Shown: positions 23,460 to 35,035, numbered from the stretch's first letter. The stretch: 64,000 nucleotides of DNA from Diabrotica undecimpunctata (GCF_040954645.1 NC_092805.1:70913186-70977185); one strand, 5' to 3'. The notes: generated from the letters alone by a model not told the origin. Numbers and translations: made by a program.

Positions 23460-26400
23460 TTTTTTTCTAGGAGTAGTGGTGGGGAGATCCGTGTTGAAAG
23501 ATGTTCGTGTGGAGAAGTAGTGGACTACTAAGGAGCAGGGGGGTCAGAAGGTGGCGTGCCTGTGTAGGTGATGTTTCTGAAGCGCACAAGAGGAATTTGG
23601 GTGAACATTGCCAAGCATGCCAAGGAGGTACTTACAGGGGTTACCAGCCATACAATGGAACGGCTCTTAATCAGCGTTTTTGGTGTGCAGTGTCAGCTGC
23701 GATATTTTATGAGGGTCGATTCAAGAATTTCAAAATACTCATCAGGAAGTTCTTGTCCAGTGTTGTGTAGAAGTTTGGTTGGAGGGAACGGAACTTTTCT
23801 TTGAGAAAGCCTGGTGAGTATTTGCCCTGAGCGATTGCATGGAGTCTTTAGTATTTGTTTGGCTCTGTTGTTCGAGCCGGCAATGGTTCTAAGGACATAC
23901 CTCCTGCTGAGGGATAGGATTCTGTCCTTGATTGGTATTATATTGGCCAGTATGTATATGTGCACTGATGGGTAACGCCAGCTCACCTTCATACAGGATC
24001 TAAGGATTTTTCGTTCGGTCGCTATGATGGTGTTGATTTCATATGGTTTGAGAGAGGCATAGATACATGCCCTGTATTCGACGATGAGTCTGACAAATGT
24101 CTTGTAGGTATGCAATAGTGTTTTAGATGCCGTTCCGTCCCATTTGCCAGATTAAAGGCAGGAGATTAAACCCCTTTCTCACCCTATCAAGGGTATTTTG
24201 AATGTCAGTTTTCCAGTTGAGAGTCCTAGTAAAATAAACTCCCAAGTAGGAAACCGAGTTTCTGAGAATAAGGTCCTCTCCTGACAGAGTTATTCGGCAG
24301 CGGACCTCGTGGCAATTTGACAATTTGAAGAGAATTAATTGGATTTTGGAGGGATTTATGGTCACTCTTCATTTATTACACCACCTAATGACTCTGTCCA
24401 AGAAATTTTGGCCCCTTTCGAATACGGACAATTGTCCACGCTCTCTATGTGGTCCTGATATGAGGAGAGCAGTGTCATCAGCGTACATGAGCAGGGACTC
24501 CAATCTATGCTGTGGGCGGGGGATGTCATTGTTGTAGACTGTATAATATTGGTGCAAGTATTGAGCCCTGGGGTACTCCAGCTTGTGGAGTAAAGGTGGT
24601 GGATAGATGTTCAACTACTTTGATCCTTATCGTTCGATTAGAGAGATAGGAATTAATTAGTTTAACGAAAGGAGTGGGAAGTCCAGCAAGGTGGAGTTTT
24701 TCGATCAGGCCTGTGTGCCAAACCTGATCGAATGCCTTCTGGACGTCTAGGAATATGCCTATGACGTGGTTCCTTTCGTTAAGAGATTGTAAAATGAAGG
24801 TTGTTGCTTCAACCAATGCATTTTGCGTGGAATGTTCAGCCCTGAATCCGAATTGGTAATCTGGAATGGCTAGGTAAGCGTCTAGGAATTCTAGGAGTAT
24901 GTTCTTAAGGATTCTCTCGTAGACTTTACCTAGGGTGCTTAGTAGAGAAATAGGTCTGTACGATTCAGGGTTTCTACGGTTTTTTTCCTTGTTTGTGAAT
25001 CATGACTGTGCTGGCACTTTCCACGGAATTGGAAAGTAGCTCAGCGTTAGAGATGCATTAATTATATTGGTGAGCAACGGGATAATATTCTCTGGAAGAT
25101 TTTTGAGGCACCTTCTCCTGGCCCCATCAGGGTCAGAAGATGTGTTTTTCCCAGTATTACACATCTGCCTGAGGGTGTTCTCAGTCACAGGGGCCATTAT
25201 CGGATGAGGATATGGTCCATCATGTGCCTGAGGGTAGTAGAATATATCTTCCACTCTCCGTTTGGCGTCTCTTTTGGATCTTTCTCTAAAGTTAGAGTTA
25301 TTGAGGAAAACGAGGGCGGCCTGTAGTGTATTTTTGAAGGCTTCGGCCTTATCTTGTGGATTGTTGAGGATGATGTTATTAACTTTGAGGTGAGATCATG
25401 GCTGACTTTTTTGTTTCGTTAGGACTTTAAGTTTATTCCAGAATACAGCGCCATGTCGGTAGTCAAGGTCGGATGTGACACGCATCCACTGTTTTTGCTT
25501 CAGCTTGTTCACTTCCAACCTTATAACCGCCGAGAGCCTGTTGTACCCTGTCTTGATGAGGGGGTCTCTGGATCTTTTATACTCTCTGATCATTTTGGTT
25601 TGGATTTGATTTGTGCGACAATTTTCGGTGGTAGAGATGGAGTATATGGATTGTATCTTGTTTTTGGGATAGCCAGGGCAGAGGCTTCTTGAAGAAGCTT
25701 CTCAATTTTGGAAACCACTGTGTCAACTTGGTTATGTGTTGACATAATACCTAACTCTGGGAGATTTGGATTGATGTGCTCTTGGAAAAGTTCCCAATTT
25801 GCTTTACGATAATCTGTCCTGTAGATGACACGTCTTATTGGTGGAGGGGAGTTGAAGTCAGTTTTGACTAGGAGTGGGAGGTGGTCAGAGGTTATACAAT
25901 CACCAATGAAGCATTCATCGTCGATCCCATCCAGCAAACTATTCGTGCATAAGATATGGTCGACAATGGACATTCCATTATGATTGAAAAACGTGGCCTC
26001 ATTATTGGAGATTATTGAAATGGGCTGCTCTAGAAGAAGGTCTGAGAGCTGTCTGCCGGGAATGTTAGTTTAGGTATCACCAAACTGAGTGTGCTTGCTG
26101 TTCCGATTGCCCATTAAAACCGCCTTGTCGAGTGTGGAAAAGTACTCAACGAGGGGTAAGAAAAGAAGTGTAGTTGGATACCTAGGTATAGTAGGAGATT
26201 ATCGTAATTTCGGTGTTATTGGGTTGGTGTAGGTGAACTGCCAGATAGTCAATGTCGCGGAGCTGATCTAGGATGTCAGGAGGGAGTGTGTGAGGTAAAG
26301 AGGGTATACTTTGGTATATTGAAAGACCATTGCCATGACTGGCCTGGCTTTTAGGTAGGTGGTATGTGGAATATCCGGTGAAATTTGGTGGTGTGCGCAG

Positions 26401-26700
26401 GTGGGTGTCGGTGAGAAAAAGGATTTGTATTTCGTATGTAAATAGTAGGTTTTTAATTAGATTTCTTTTTCGACCGACTCCCGCACTGGAGGGGGACAAA
26501 GGTCATTTCGACCTTATTGTTTCTGGCGGTGAGCACTATGGAGTGCCCAAATATTTTACCTGATAGATCGGAGGAATATTTAGCGATAGTTTCCCTCCTG
26601 CCTGGCAAAATGTTCATCAGCAGCGTGGTTGTTAATTGAATCCACAACCTGACGTCTGCTGTGAGGGTTGCTGGTGGAATCTGTAACGAGTCCGTCACTT
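23460..26700 (-). mobile_element. Jockey-like LINE, 5'-truncated, minus strand
   Basis: The 3' end lies at the oligo-T run at 23461-23467 (an A-tail on the minus strand). A roughly 220-base 3' UTR precedes a pol-like ORF2 that extends to about 26530 on the minus strand, with a little leader beyond. No ORF1 is attached, so the copy is truncated at its 5' end, the usual fate of target-primed insertions. The higher GC content than its surroundings suggests a relatively recent arrival or a different source composition. I could not match target duplications at the two ends. Confidence 0.75.
23693..26530 (-). pseudogene. Jockey-like ORF2: endonuclease and reverse transcriptase, frameshifted
   Basis: Endonuclease: GRKRNLIKNLLFTYEIQILF and LTDTHLRTP (about 26480-26390), IDYLAVHL (about 26240) and the distal SIVDHILCTN with SDHLPLLV (about 25970-25860). 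RT: PDGARRRCLKNLPENIIPLL (about 25140-25080), GIFLDVQKAFDQVWHTGL (about 24760-24700), GVPQGSILAPILYSL (about 24565-24530), the catalytic MYADDTALLISGP (about 24490-24450), then NPSKIQLILF and SYLGVYFTRTLNWKTDI (about 24360-24210). The last part (24115-23693) contains the post-RT region (VSWRYPSVHIYILANIIPIK). Breaks occur near 26180, 25590, 25396, 25000, 24816, 24535 and 24120. There is no RNase H domain, as expected for Jockey. Confidence 0.8.
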
Positions 26701-27602
26701 CAATAATCCTTTAAACATTTTTTAAATAAAATTTTTAAATCCATATCCCATTAATGATTTTCTTAATTTTTAAATTTTAAGTTGGTATTAAACAGCGACA
26801 CCAAGCGTCCATGTTTGCAACCATAGTTTAGCTAACTTAAAACAAGTGCCCATTACGCATTTCTGCTTTGACGTTCGTTAAATACACTTGGGTTTAAAGG
26901 TATGGGCCAGAGATGGCTTAAAAAGTTTATTTAGAATATTAAAGTTTTTTTTTGGAGAAGAAGTAGCAGAAAGTTTGGTTTGGTTTTTTTTTAATTGTCC
27001 TGTTTGGTTCATAGCCACTCTGAGCCGGTAAGTTATCTAATTATCAATAAAACAAAAATATAAAACCCATCAGCCATTGTTACTTTTTTATGGTTTTGTG
27101 TACACATTTAATCAGAGAGTTATTTATTGGTATTTTATTATTATAAATTTAAACCTTTATACATATATCCCGTCAGGATAGTGTCCTCATTACTTTATTA
27201 GAACATTTAGTTGAAAGCCGAAGTACAGAGTTACATCTCTAGTAGGCAAGTAAATTACCTTTTTAGGTCAAATTATTAAAAGTTTTCTTATATTTTATTA
27301 TTTGTAAATTCAGATCATCAAGGATCAGTTGTGTATAACCAGGGAATTTATTTTTTTGTATATAAGTAACTAGGTTGACTGTACATAATTGGTGGTGGGT
27401 AGCTATAAAAAAAAATTTGACTGTATATATATGGATAGGGATTAAATTTTTGGTGAAAACTAAATATTTCAATTAATACCTGTTTCCCTTTTTATTTCAG
27501 CAAACAGCTTTACAAACAAGATACCTTGGAAAGTATATGTTAATACTTTCCTGGCGCCTCACACTTTGGAGCAACTTCTATAATCACTTTTATTTACATT
27601 GG

Positions 27603-27603
<1 letters not shown>
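26701..27603. other. 0.9 kb spacer
   Basis: AT-rich between two minus-strand LINEs. No coding or RNA motif recognised. Confidence 0.45.

Positions 27604-27652
<49 letters not shown>
27604..27652. repeat. (TA)n microsatellite at RTE-like LINE 3' end
   Basis: A pure TA run lying only a few bases beyond the stop codon of the minus-strand RTE-like ORF, in the position of its 3' tail. Confidence 0.95.
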
Positions 27653-27656
<4 letters not shown>

Positions 27657-28720
27657 TTAGAACGTCTTTCGACGTTGTCCGATACCTAAACACCATCTCT
27701 TCCCATCTTCGCAGTCGTTTGTTGTTAAATTTCTTTTGTTCATGGACTTGTTTACGCCGTGTTGCCATTCTAATCTGGGTCTTTCTCTTTTCCGTCGACC
27801 TATCGGTTGCCATTCTACTACTTTTTTGGGGAGTCTTGTTGCTGGCATCCGTTGAACATGCCCATACCACCTTAATTGTTTCTTCTCTATATCTTGAGTT
27901 ATATTTCCTTCTATTCCCATACGTTGTTTTATTACATCATTTCTGATTCGGTCTCGTCTGGAAATACCTAAAGATCTTCTCATCGCATCCATCTCTACTG
28001 CTTCTATTCGCTTTTTGTTCTTTTCACTAATTCTCCATGTTTCAGCGCCATAAAGAAGAGTAGTTTTAATCATGGACTCATATTTATTAAATTTTCTTCC
28101 TTTCGTTATCTCTTTACTCCACAGTATACCATTGAGACATCCTAAGACTTTCTTTGCTTGGGTGATTCGTTTTTCTATTTCTCGTGTATCAGTTCCTGTA
28201 TTGTCAAAGGCAACACCCAAGTAGTCATAGCTCTGACAGCAGGAAATATGTTGTCCGTTTTCGAGGTCTATGTTATCTGACTCGTTTCCAATACAAATAT
28301 ATTTGGTTTTTGTTGTATTGACATTCATTCCCCAGTCGTTATATTCTTCTATCAGTTTTCTTAGCATGTACTGCATGTCTTCCCTGTCGGTCGCTAGCAC
28401 TACCTGGTCATCCGCAAACTGGAGTGTATATATACATTCATTGCTAAGCTCTATACCCATCCTATGCACCTTTCTTTTCCATCTTTCCAATGCCGCTGCA
28501 ACATATATCTTGAATAAGGTTGGTGATATACAGCATCCCTGTCGCAAGCCTTTTCTAACCAGGAATTCTTCCGTTAGATATTTTCCTGTTTTTATCTGTG
28601 CCTTTGAGTCTCTATATAGTTCTTGTACAGAATTTATCAATGTGTGGTTGATGTTAGATCTTTTCAACGTTGTCCACAGTTTTGTTAAGGGGATGTTGTC
28701 ATATGCTTTTTGCAGGTCTA
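27657..28720 (-). pseudogene. RTE-like ORF, RT catalytic half and C terminus
   Basis: After the shift, the RT palm begins with VDLQKAYDNIPLTKLW, followed by GLRQGCCISPTLFKIYV and the intact catalytic FADDQVVLATDREDMQY near 28415. Then come the KTKYICIG and YDYLGVAFDNTGTDTREIE thumb segments, LLYGAETWRISEKNKKRIEA, and the C-terminal RWYGHVQRM with a basic tail. About 336 residues are uninterrupted. All RT catalytic Asp residues are present, so the damage is confined to stops and shifts upstream. Confidence 0.9.
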
Positions 28721-30178
28721 CAAAATAATATGAGTTTTTAGATTCTTAGCCGGTCTTTTTTCTATTATTTGTTTAAGACAAAATACGTTATCGGTGCACG
28801 ATCTTCCTGCACGGAACCCGCTTTGTTCTTCCTCTTCATTGTGCTTATATTCTTCCTCGATCATATTTCTCAAAATTCGTCCATACAGTCTGCTCAGGGT
28901 GCTGGTTACCGATAAGCCTCTATAATTATTACAATTCCTTTTGTCCCCCTTTTTGTGTATTGAGGACATGTATGCCGTTCTCCATTGTTCTGGTACTTGG
29001 TATCCATTTAGACACTGATTGATCACATAAGTTAATTTTTCAAATAGTTTATGAGTTCTATTCTTAAGCATTTCAGCATAGATTCCCTCAGGTCCAGCGG
29101 ATTTACCATTGTTTAGGGTCATTACAGCCTTCCTTACTGTTTCGATGTCTACCCTCGCTTCCTCTCCTTGTATATGTACTGACTGTATTGGGGAGTTCGC
29201 TAGGTATTCTTGTCTTGTCTCTGTCAGCAAGCTTTCATAGTGATCTTTCCATTGTCTTGGTTTTATGGTGTGTATGTGTGCTTTGTCTTTTCCTATATTT
29301 TTTACTGATTGTATAAAATTTTATACCTCTGTACATGGCTTCCCTCCAATGTATGTATTGATTTCTTGACATTTCTAATCCCATGTTTTATTCTTTTCTT
29401 GTTTTATCATTTTTCGTAGTTGTCTATCGGTTTCTTTGTAAGCTTGATGGTCTTCAGTATTTTTTGTATTTAGCCATTTTAGATGCTGTCCTTTTTTCTG
29501 TTTTACCATATATTCGATTTCTTCGTTCCACCATATTTTGTTAATAATTTTGTTTTGCTGTGTCTCGAGTGTCTCCTTAGAGGCCTGGTGTAAACTAGCA
29601 ATAATATTCTCGTAAATATCTGAAAATATTTGTCTCTCTATTTCTCGTAGTTTTTCATCCAGTGGTCGTTGGTATAGCTATTTAGTACTATCATTTATAC
29701 AACTATTGAAGTTGTACTTCGGAGTGTCCACTGTCTGCAAGTATTGCTTGTCTTCTAGGTTTTGGTCTCCGTGTATTATCTCAAGTGGGAACAAAATTTT
29801 CGCTCTTACTAAGTAGTGATCGGATCCACATGTTATTCCTCGGAGAACTCTTACATCATTCCACTGCAATACAGATTTTTGTTTACTAATAATATAATCG
29901 ATGACTGATTTTAGATTGCGTGTTTGTTGAATCCAGGTATATCTATGTTTGTCCTTATGTTTGTAGAATCCATTGCTAATTTTTAACTCATAGCTCTCAC
30001 ATAAGTGTATAAGTCTACCGCCATTATCATTAGTTGCCATTTCTCCAAAAGGTCCTACTACTCTACTGTTTTTCTGATATACCGTTCTACTATTGAAGTC
30101 TCCAAGCATAATTATTTCTCTGTTTTTTCCTATGTTGTTAAGTATATCCTCGATTTTTTGAAAGAAATCTTCTTTCAT
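28718..30178 (-). pseudogene. RTE-like ORF, distal endonuclease and RT N-terminal half
   Basis: The distal endonuclease (30178-29678) has IIMLGDFNSRTVYQ and SVIDYIISK with GITCGSDHYLVRAKI, the DFN and SDH catalytic motifs. The frame then continues through the linker with TAG at 29678-29680 and two further stops near 29378 and 29320. From 29230 it is open again as the RT N terminus: MTLNNGKSAGPEGIYAEMLK, VPEQWRTAYMSSIHKKGD, YRGLSVTSTLSRLYGRIL, and EQSGFRAGRSCTDNVFCLKQ. It ends at a TAG near 28718 caused by a one-base loss in a T run, right before the FVDLQKAYD catalytic block. Confidence 0.85.
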
Positions 30179-30519
30179 GTTGATTCATCATCATCAGAGG
30201 GGGCATAAGCGGCTATCATGGTAATCTTGTGCCCATATATGTCTATATTTGCTCTTAGGATATTTTTATCAATTGTTTCCCAGTGTGTGATATTATTCTT
30301 AAGTTTTTTCTTTATTAGTATTGATACTCCCCTAGCGGCTCTTTTATCTTTCGGGACTCCAGTGAATATATGTATATAATTTCCTACCATATCAGTGCCA
30401 GTTCCTTTTTTCTTTGTTTCAGTTAGTGCTATATTATCCATTTTCATTTGTTCTAGATCAGGCACACTGATATCAATCTTTTGTTTTATCCCCTGTATAT
30501 TCCATGTACCAATATTCAT
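30175..30519 (-). pseudogene. RTE-like ORF, endonuclease N-terminal part
   Basis: Begins MNIGTWNIQGIKQKIDI, the normal start of the APE-type endonuclease (GTWNVxxL/I), followed by MDNIALTETKKKGTG (catalytic Glu) and ITMIAAYAPSDDDE. A one-base shift near 30176 moves the frame into the next segment. The leader upstream also has open sequence, so the true start may be slightly earlier, but this ATG fits the domain start exactly. Confidence 0.85.
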
Positions 30520-30900
30520 AATCCGTTTTTTTAGCTTTGGTCGTTTCCTTGAAAACCCATCTAAAGTTCCGAGGCTTTGTTTAGGCTTTTTGGTATGTTA
30601 AAATTTTGACGAGTATTGGAGAACCAGTCCAATGCCACAACCTCCAACCTGGAGGACCGGGTAATTGGTGATCAAGGTTTTCTTCCTCTAGCCTTTGACG
30701 ATCCAACGACTATAACTACAAGGCAGCAGCTTGATTCTATACAAACCCTAAAATCAAAGGTTGCCACTTCCGCCCTCCATGCTGTAGTGAAGATATTCTT
30801 CCCCGCCACGAATGCCGTTGTGGACTTCATCCGTAACCCTGGATAAGGGACCCTAAACAGGTACTAGTTTCCCGGGCCAGGAAACACCTGGAATCTGCGG
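30520..30900 (-). other. Leader of the RTE-like LINE
   Basis: GC-richer than its neighbours and reading open for short stretches on both strands. On the minus strand it runs directly into the endonuclease ATG. I treat it as the element's 5' untranslated/promoter region, not as a separate gene; the plus-strand open frame at 30616-30846 has no family signature. Confidence 0.45.
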
Positions 30901-31039
30901 AAGGCAGGGATTGATTCATTTTCCCTGATAGGACTATCCAATAGAGTTCCTACCCGTTACCGAATATATATGTAGGTCTAATTGAAGTTCTTTTATTATT
31001 TGAAAAGGAACTAACGTTAGATTAAAAGTCCGCGATCTA

Positions 31040-31402
31040 TGCGAGAAGTCTTTATTATATAAAATACACTGTAATGATGTTATTTACATGTACACAAAAA
31101 TACGGATAATTGTCTGCGAATTAAAATATCGAACACCCCCGTCGTTAATTGGTTTCGTCTTTCGTCTTTTTCGGCGTGCACGATAATTTAAGTCTACTCA
31201 GTTTGGGCGACAACAATCGAATCCCGTTTAGCTCAGGAGGAATGAGGAATGTGTGCTCTCGTCTACATATCTCCTGTCCCCTTCGCCCCTGAATCCCGTC
31301 TCTCTTATAGCGACTTAAGCATATTGTTTAAGTGGTATCTTGCAGTGGCGTAACTAATGAATAAAACTATGCTAAATACTTATACTAAGAAATATTTCTA
31401 CA
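31040..31402 (-). repeat. 3' LTR of element C
   Basis: 363 bp, starts and ends with TG/CA. The polypurine-like sequence AGGATGGCCGAA lies just inside it (31403-31414, minus strand). It matches the 5' LTR with about 11 differences. Confidence 0.9.
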
Positions 31403-31415
31403 TTCGGCCATCCTG

Positions 31416-33062
31416 CTAGGAATCCGACTCGGATTCTGACTGGTTCTCTACCCATGCCTTCATATATTCAGCGCTCGTTGATGTGCTCAGGGGGCCTTCA
31501 TGATATCCTGACTTTTTCACATCATATCTATCATTGGGCTTAACATCTACTAGCACATATGGTCCGAGATGTTTCTTCCTTAGCTTGAGTCCACCACCAA
31601 ACTGCGTTCTCTTAATTGCCACTAGGTCCCCTTTTCTATACATTCTCGGCTTCTTCCTTCGTAAGTCATACCTGCGCTTATTGTCCTCCTGGACTTTGAT
31701 TAACTGACGTCTACTCTCGTTTCTTAACATGTCTCTACCTTCATCATATTGTTTGATCATTTCCTGCTCTATTATTTCTTTCATCCTTATATCCTCTTTA
31801 TTCTTCATCTTTGTCTTAAAAAGTAAGTACTTCGAATGGCGTAGCATCAATGCTTCTTTGATAAGTGGAATTAAAAACTGTTGCAACTTATACCACTTCG
31901 TCGGTTCCTCTATACTCAATTTGGTTAATACTGGGATTAACGTTCTATTGACACGTTCTACTTGCCCATTGCCTCTTGGTACACCTGTCGTAATCTTAAT
32001 GTGCTTAATTTCTTCACTTTGGCAATACTCTTCGAACTCGTTCGCTGTAAATGCGGTACCTCTATCGGATATTATTCGGAGGGGATTTCCGAAATCCTTC
32101 TGTTGCCTCTTCATACATTCTATGACTTCTTTTGTCGTCGTTGATTTTGTAGGATAAAACCATGCGAATTTAGAAAAATCGTCGATGATCACCAAAATGT
32201 GATTATAGTTCTTATTGGTTGTAGCTAACGGTCCTAAATGATCAACATGAAATGTTTGTAAAGGTCCATCGATTTTTACTATCGGATGTAACCAACCCTC
32301 TTTTTTGCCTTCTTTTCTACTTCCAAGTATACACTTAATACAATTTCTTACACAATGCTCGACTTTTTCCTTGAGATTAGGAATATAACATTCTCTTTGA
32401 ATTAACTTCTGTGTTTTTCGTACAGCAAAATCTCCTACGTCGTGTAACAGTTTAATTACTTCTGTTTGCATTCGTTTCGGAATGACTAACAATTCCTTAC
32501 CTTCATCATATTTAAAAAGAATATTGTTTCTAATCAGAAAGTCCTCGTAAGCTTCCGTAGCAAGTATTTTCTTTATTGCTTGAATGTGGTTAATAAATCT
32601 TTGAAACACTGCAGGACTATTATACAATCCGAACGGACACCTTAATAATTCGTATTGTCTGTCTGGGGTGACGAATCCCGTGTATTTAATGCTATCTTTC
32701 TTTATTGGTACATGGAAGAATCCATTCTTGAGGTCTAGTGTGCTAAAATATTCTGCACCTTGTAACCTATCCAATACATCTTCTATTAAAGGTAATGGAA
32801 ACCTATCTTTTATTATATTTCGATTAAGTTTTCGGTAATCACCGCAAACTCTGATCTGTCCGTCTTTCTTTTTGACAAGTACAATTGGACTTGCAAAATC
32901 GGATGTACTAGGTCGAATTATTTTTTTCTCTATCCATTCCTCAATTTGCTTACCTACTTCTTGCTTTTCTGGTATTGATAGCCTTCTTGGGTTTTGGTGT
33001 ATTGGTTCTTCGCTACTAAGAATTATTTTCATTTTTATATCTGTAGTCTTGGTCTGTCGCGG
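31416..33062 (-). pseudogene. Element C pol with RT/RNase H core deleted, integrase kept
   Basis: The open frame begins in the RT fingers (RRLSIPEKQEVGKQIEEWIE, SPIVLVKKKDGQIRVCGDYR, FSTLDLKNGFFHVPI) and reaches PFGLYNSPAVFQRFINH. It then jumps without a frame break into pre-integrase sequence (ATEAYEDFLIRNNILFKY). The YxDD box, thumb and whole RNase H domain are absent, an in-frame deletion. The integrase is complete-looking: an N-terminal zinc region (HDVGDFAVRKT, CVRNCIKC), D in FHVDHLGPL, D in IISDRGTAFT, E in NGQVERVNRT, and a basic C-terminal domain (KGDLVAIKRTQFGG). About 538 residues follow the nearest internal start. It cannot reverse transcribe but could in principle have been packaged in trans. 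Confidence 0.9.
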
Positions 33063-33065
33063 TTA

Positions 33066-34379
33066 ATAATTTTCCACTAATTCTTTTATCTCCATCTTAA
33101 TATTTGGGTCTTTTATATGTTCCAGTGTTAGATTATCATTGTGTGTCGCCTCGTCAACTGCAATGTTCATTATCATATTATCTACTTCTTTTTTGCATAC
33201 AATAATTCCATCTTCGGTTATGGTAACCTCTGCTTGTTTTAGTATATTGTTTCCAAGAATAACTTCGACTTATAATGCTCCTTTTGGGATTACATGAAAT
33301 AAAATATGAAAATCTTCGCCTTGAATTTCCACTATTATGTTAAAAGAACTTAAAGTTTTAACCTTAATACCTCGTAATCCATTTAACTCTACTATATTCT
33401 TCATAAGAATGACATTATCAAAGAGCTTTTCAAAAGTATCTTGTCTCATTGCACTTATGTCACTTCCTGTATCAAACATTGCACGTAACGATATTTTTCC
33501 AAATTTTAAGGTCACTGAGTTTTTATATACTACGTCAATGACATTTACCTGACCAGCAGTCGAAGGTCTATCTTCTTTAGCATTGCATCGAGAAGAAACG
33601 TGTCCAAATTGGTTGCATTTGAAGCATTTCGTTCCCTTGGCTTTATCAGGACAATCTCTCGATCTGTGCCCTTGATTTCCACAATTATAACATTGTTCTT
33701 CTTTCTTAATTCTGTTTTCCGACATTCTTCTGTCATCTCCTCTAGCTTCGTTGTTTCTATAATCTCGTCGTATTTCATTGTTTCTGCCATCTCGTCGTAC
33801 TTCATTGTTTGTCCACTTCTTTCTATGCGTTTCAGTTGTAGAGGATTTGTGTGCCGTCTGTTTTTTAATGAGTTCATACAATTTAATTTTTTCCTTGAAG
33901 TCTCTGAAGTTGTTTGCGCCATAAAGTATAACTTTGTTAACAGGGTCGTCTTGAATGCCTTCTATTGTATATTGTATTATGACCTCGTCTTCTATGTTAC
34001 CTCTGCTACCAATTTCCCTCATCGTCAGTACATACTCCTGTAAACTTTCATCATGTTTCTTCTTTCTACGCATCAGCATTTTATGTATTTCAGCACTACT
34101 TATTTTATTTTCGAATTTCGAAATAAGCCTTTTCTTCTATAGTTTCCAGCTATTAATTCCTTTTTCTGACTGAATATACGGTTTCGCAATTCCTTTTAGG
34201 GATCGTTTGGCAAAAATTAGCATTTGCAAATCATTCCATCCCATTAACTCAGAAATTTTTTCGAAGTCAGTAATCCATTTTCTCACCGGATAATCGTCTT
34301 TTCCGTCGAAGGGTCTTATGCTGTCTTCTACGTCTTTAAAAGTCAAAGCAAAAGGATTATTTACTTTACCGGCCGTCAT
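33066..34379 (-). pseudogene. Element C gag and protease (in-frame stops)
   Basis: From about 34379 on the minus strand the frame opens with MTAGKVNNPFALTFKDVEDS, a Ty3/Gypsy capsid-like segment (FDGKDDYPVRKWITDFEKI). A TAG stands at 34137-34139. The same frame continues from 34136 through a basic, Asn/Arg-rich linker to two CCHC knuckles (CYNCGNQGHRSRDC and CFKCNQFGHVSSRC near 33690-33590). The aspartic protease (MFDTGSDISAM near 33485) follows. A TAA at 33270-33272 and another near 33063-33065 interrupt the connection to pol. All three stops are single codons in one continuous frame, suggesting gag and pol were originally one ORF. Confidence 0.85.
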
Positions 34380-34383
34380 TCTA

Positions 34384-34742
34384 TGCGAGAAGTCTTTATT
34401 ACATAAAATACACTGTAATGACGTTATTAACATGTACACAAAAATACGGATAATTGTCTGCGAATTAAAATATCGAACACCCCCGTCGTTAATTGGTTTC
34501 GTCTTTCGTCTTTTTCGGCGTGCACGATAATTTAAGTCTACTCAGTTCGGGCGACAAAAATCGAATCCCGTTTAGCTCAGGAGGAATGAGGAATGTGTGC
34601 TCTCGTCTATATATTTCCTGTCCCCTTCGCCCCTGAATCCCGTCTCTCTTATAGCGACTTAAGCATATTGTTTAAGTGATGTCTTGCAGTGGCGTAACTA
34701 ATGAATAAAACTATGCTTAATACTTATACTAAGAAATATTCC

Positions 34743-34746
<4 letters not shown>
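34384..34746 (-). repeat. 5' LTR of element C
   Basis: 363 bp, same length as its partner. It is flanked on the outside by a (TA)n tract, which hides any target duplication. Confidence 0.9.

Positions 34747-34789
<43 letters not shown>
34747..34789. repeat. (TA)n microsatellite beside element C
   Basis: A pure TA run immediately outside the 5' LTR of element C. Confidence 0.9.
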
Positions 34790-34793
<4 letters not shown>

Positions 34794-35035
34794 TATTACC
34801 TTGTCATTCATTTTCTTATTCTACGGTCTCTGTAGGGCATGCAAATTGGCCGAATCCTCTTTTGAGTGTCAAGTAGTCCCTCACCGGCACCTTCTGCTAG
34901 CCAGCTTTAAATTATTTGTTATCTTTACATTACTCCAAATACTTGTGTTCCATTACACATACACATTTTTATTACATTGGCGTCCTAAACCTCGCAGTCC
35001 CACATTTTTTGTTACAAATCCTTCACTCAGCTATA
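34790..35035. other. Short unassigned stretch beyond the Jockey-type gag piece
   Basis: On the gag strand this would be the ORF1/ORF2 junction, but I see no endonuclease start (a WN motif), so it may be a different sequence joined here. Confidence 0.3.

Larger units (their letters stand above)
27653..30900 (-). mobile_element. RTE-like LINE, nearly full length
   Basis: On the minus strand, a GC-richer leader (30900-30520) is followed by one long endonuclease-RT reading frame, almost no 3' UTR, and a (TA)n tail. A single ORF with APE endonuclease then RT, a very short 3' UTR and a simple-repeat tail are features of the RTE clade. The frame carries three in-frame stops and two one-base shifts but no large deletion that I can see. 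This makes it one of the best-preserved LINEs here. The leader boundary near 30900 is estimated from where the recognisable composition stops. Confidence 0.8.
31040..34746 (-). mobile_element. Ty3/Gypsy LTR retrotransposon, internally deleted (element C)
   Basis: Two 363-bp LTRs in the same orientation (31040-31402 and 34384-34746) bound a 2,981-bp interior on the minus strand. LTRs start TGTAG and end CGCA on the element strand. By eye they differ at about 11 positions (about 3%), so the insertion is not recent. The interior encodes gag with two zinc knuckles, protease, the first part of RT, and a complete-looking integrase in one frame. The rest of RT and RNase H is missing. No primer-binding site follows the 5' LTR: gag coding begins about 5 bases from it, so a 5' leader deletion is likely. 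Confidence 0.9.

Noticed and set aside
23501..23804. Plus-strand protein-coding gene
   Set aside because: This is the reverse of the Jockey-like 3' UTR and ORF2 end; the composition is incidental.
27599..27946. Plus-strand frame with Ile-Tyr repeats
   Set aside because: It is the reverse of the RTE-like ORF plus its (TA)n tail.
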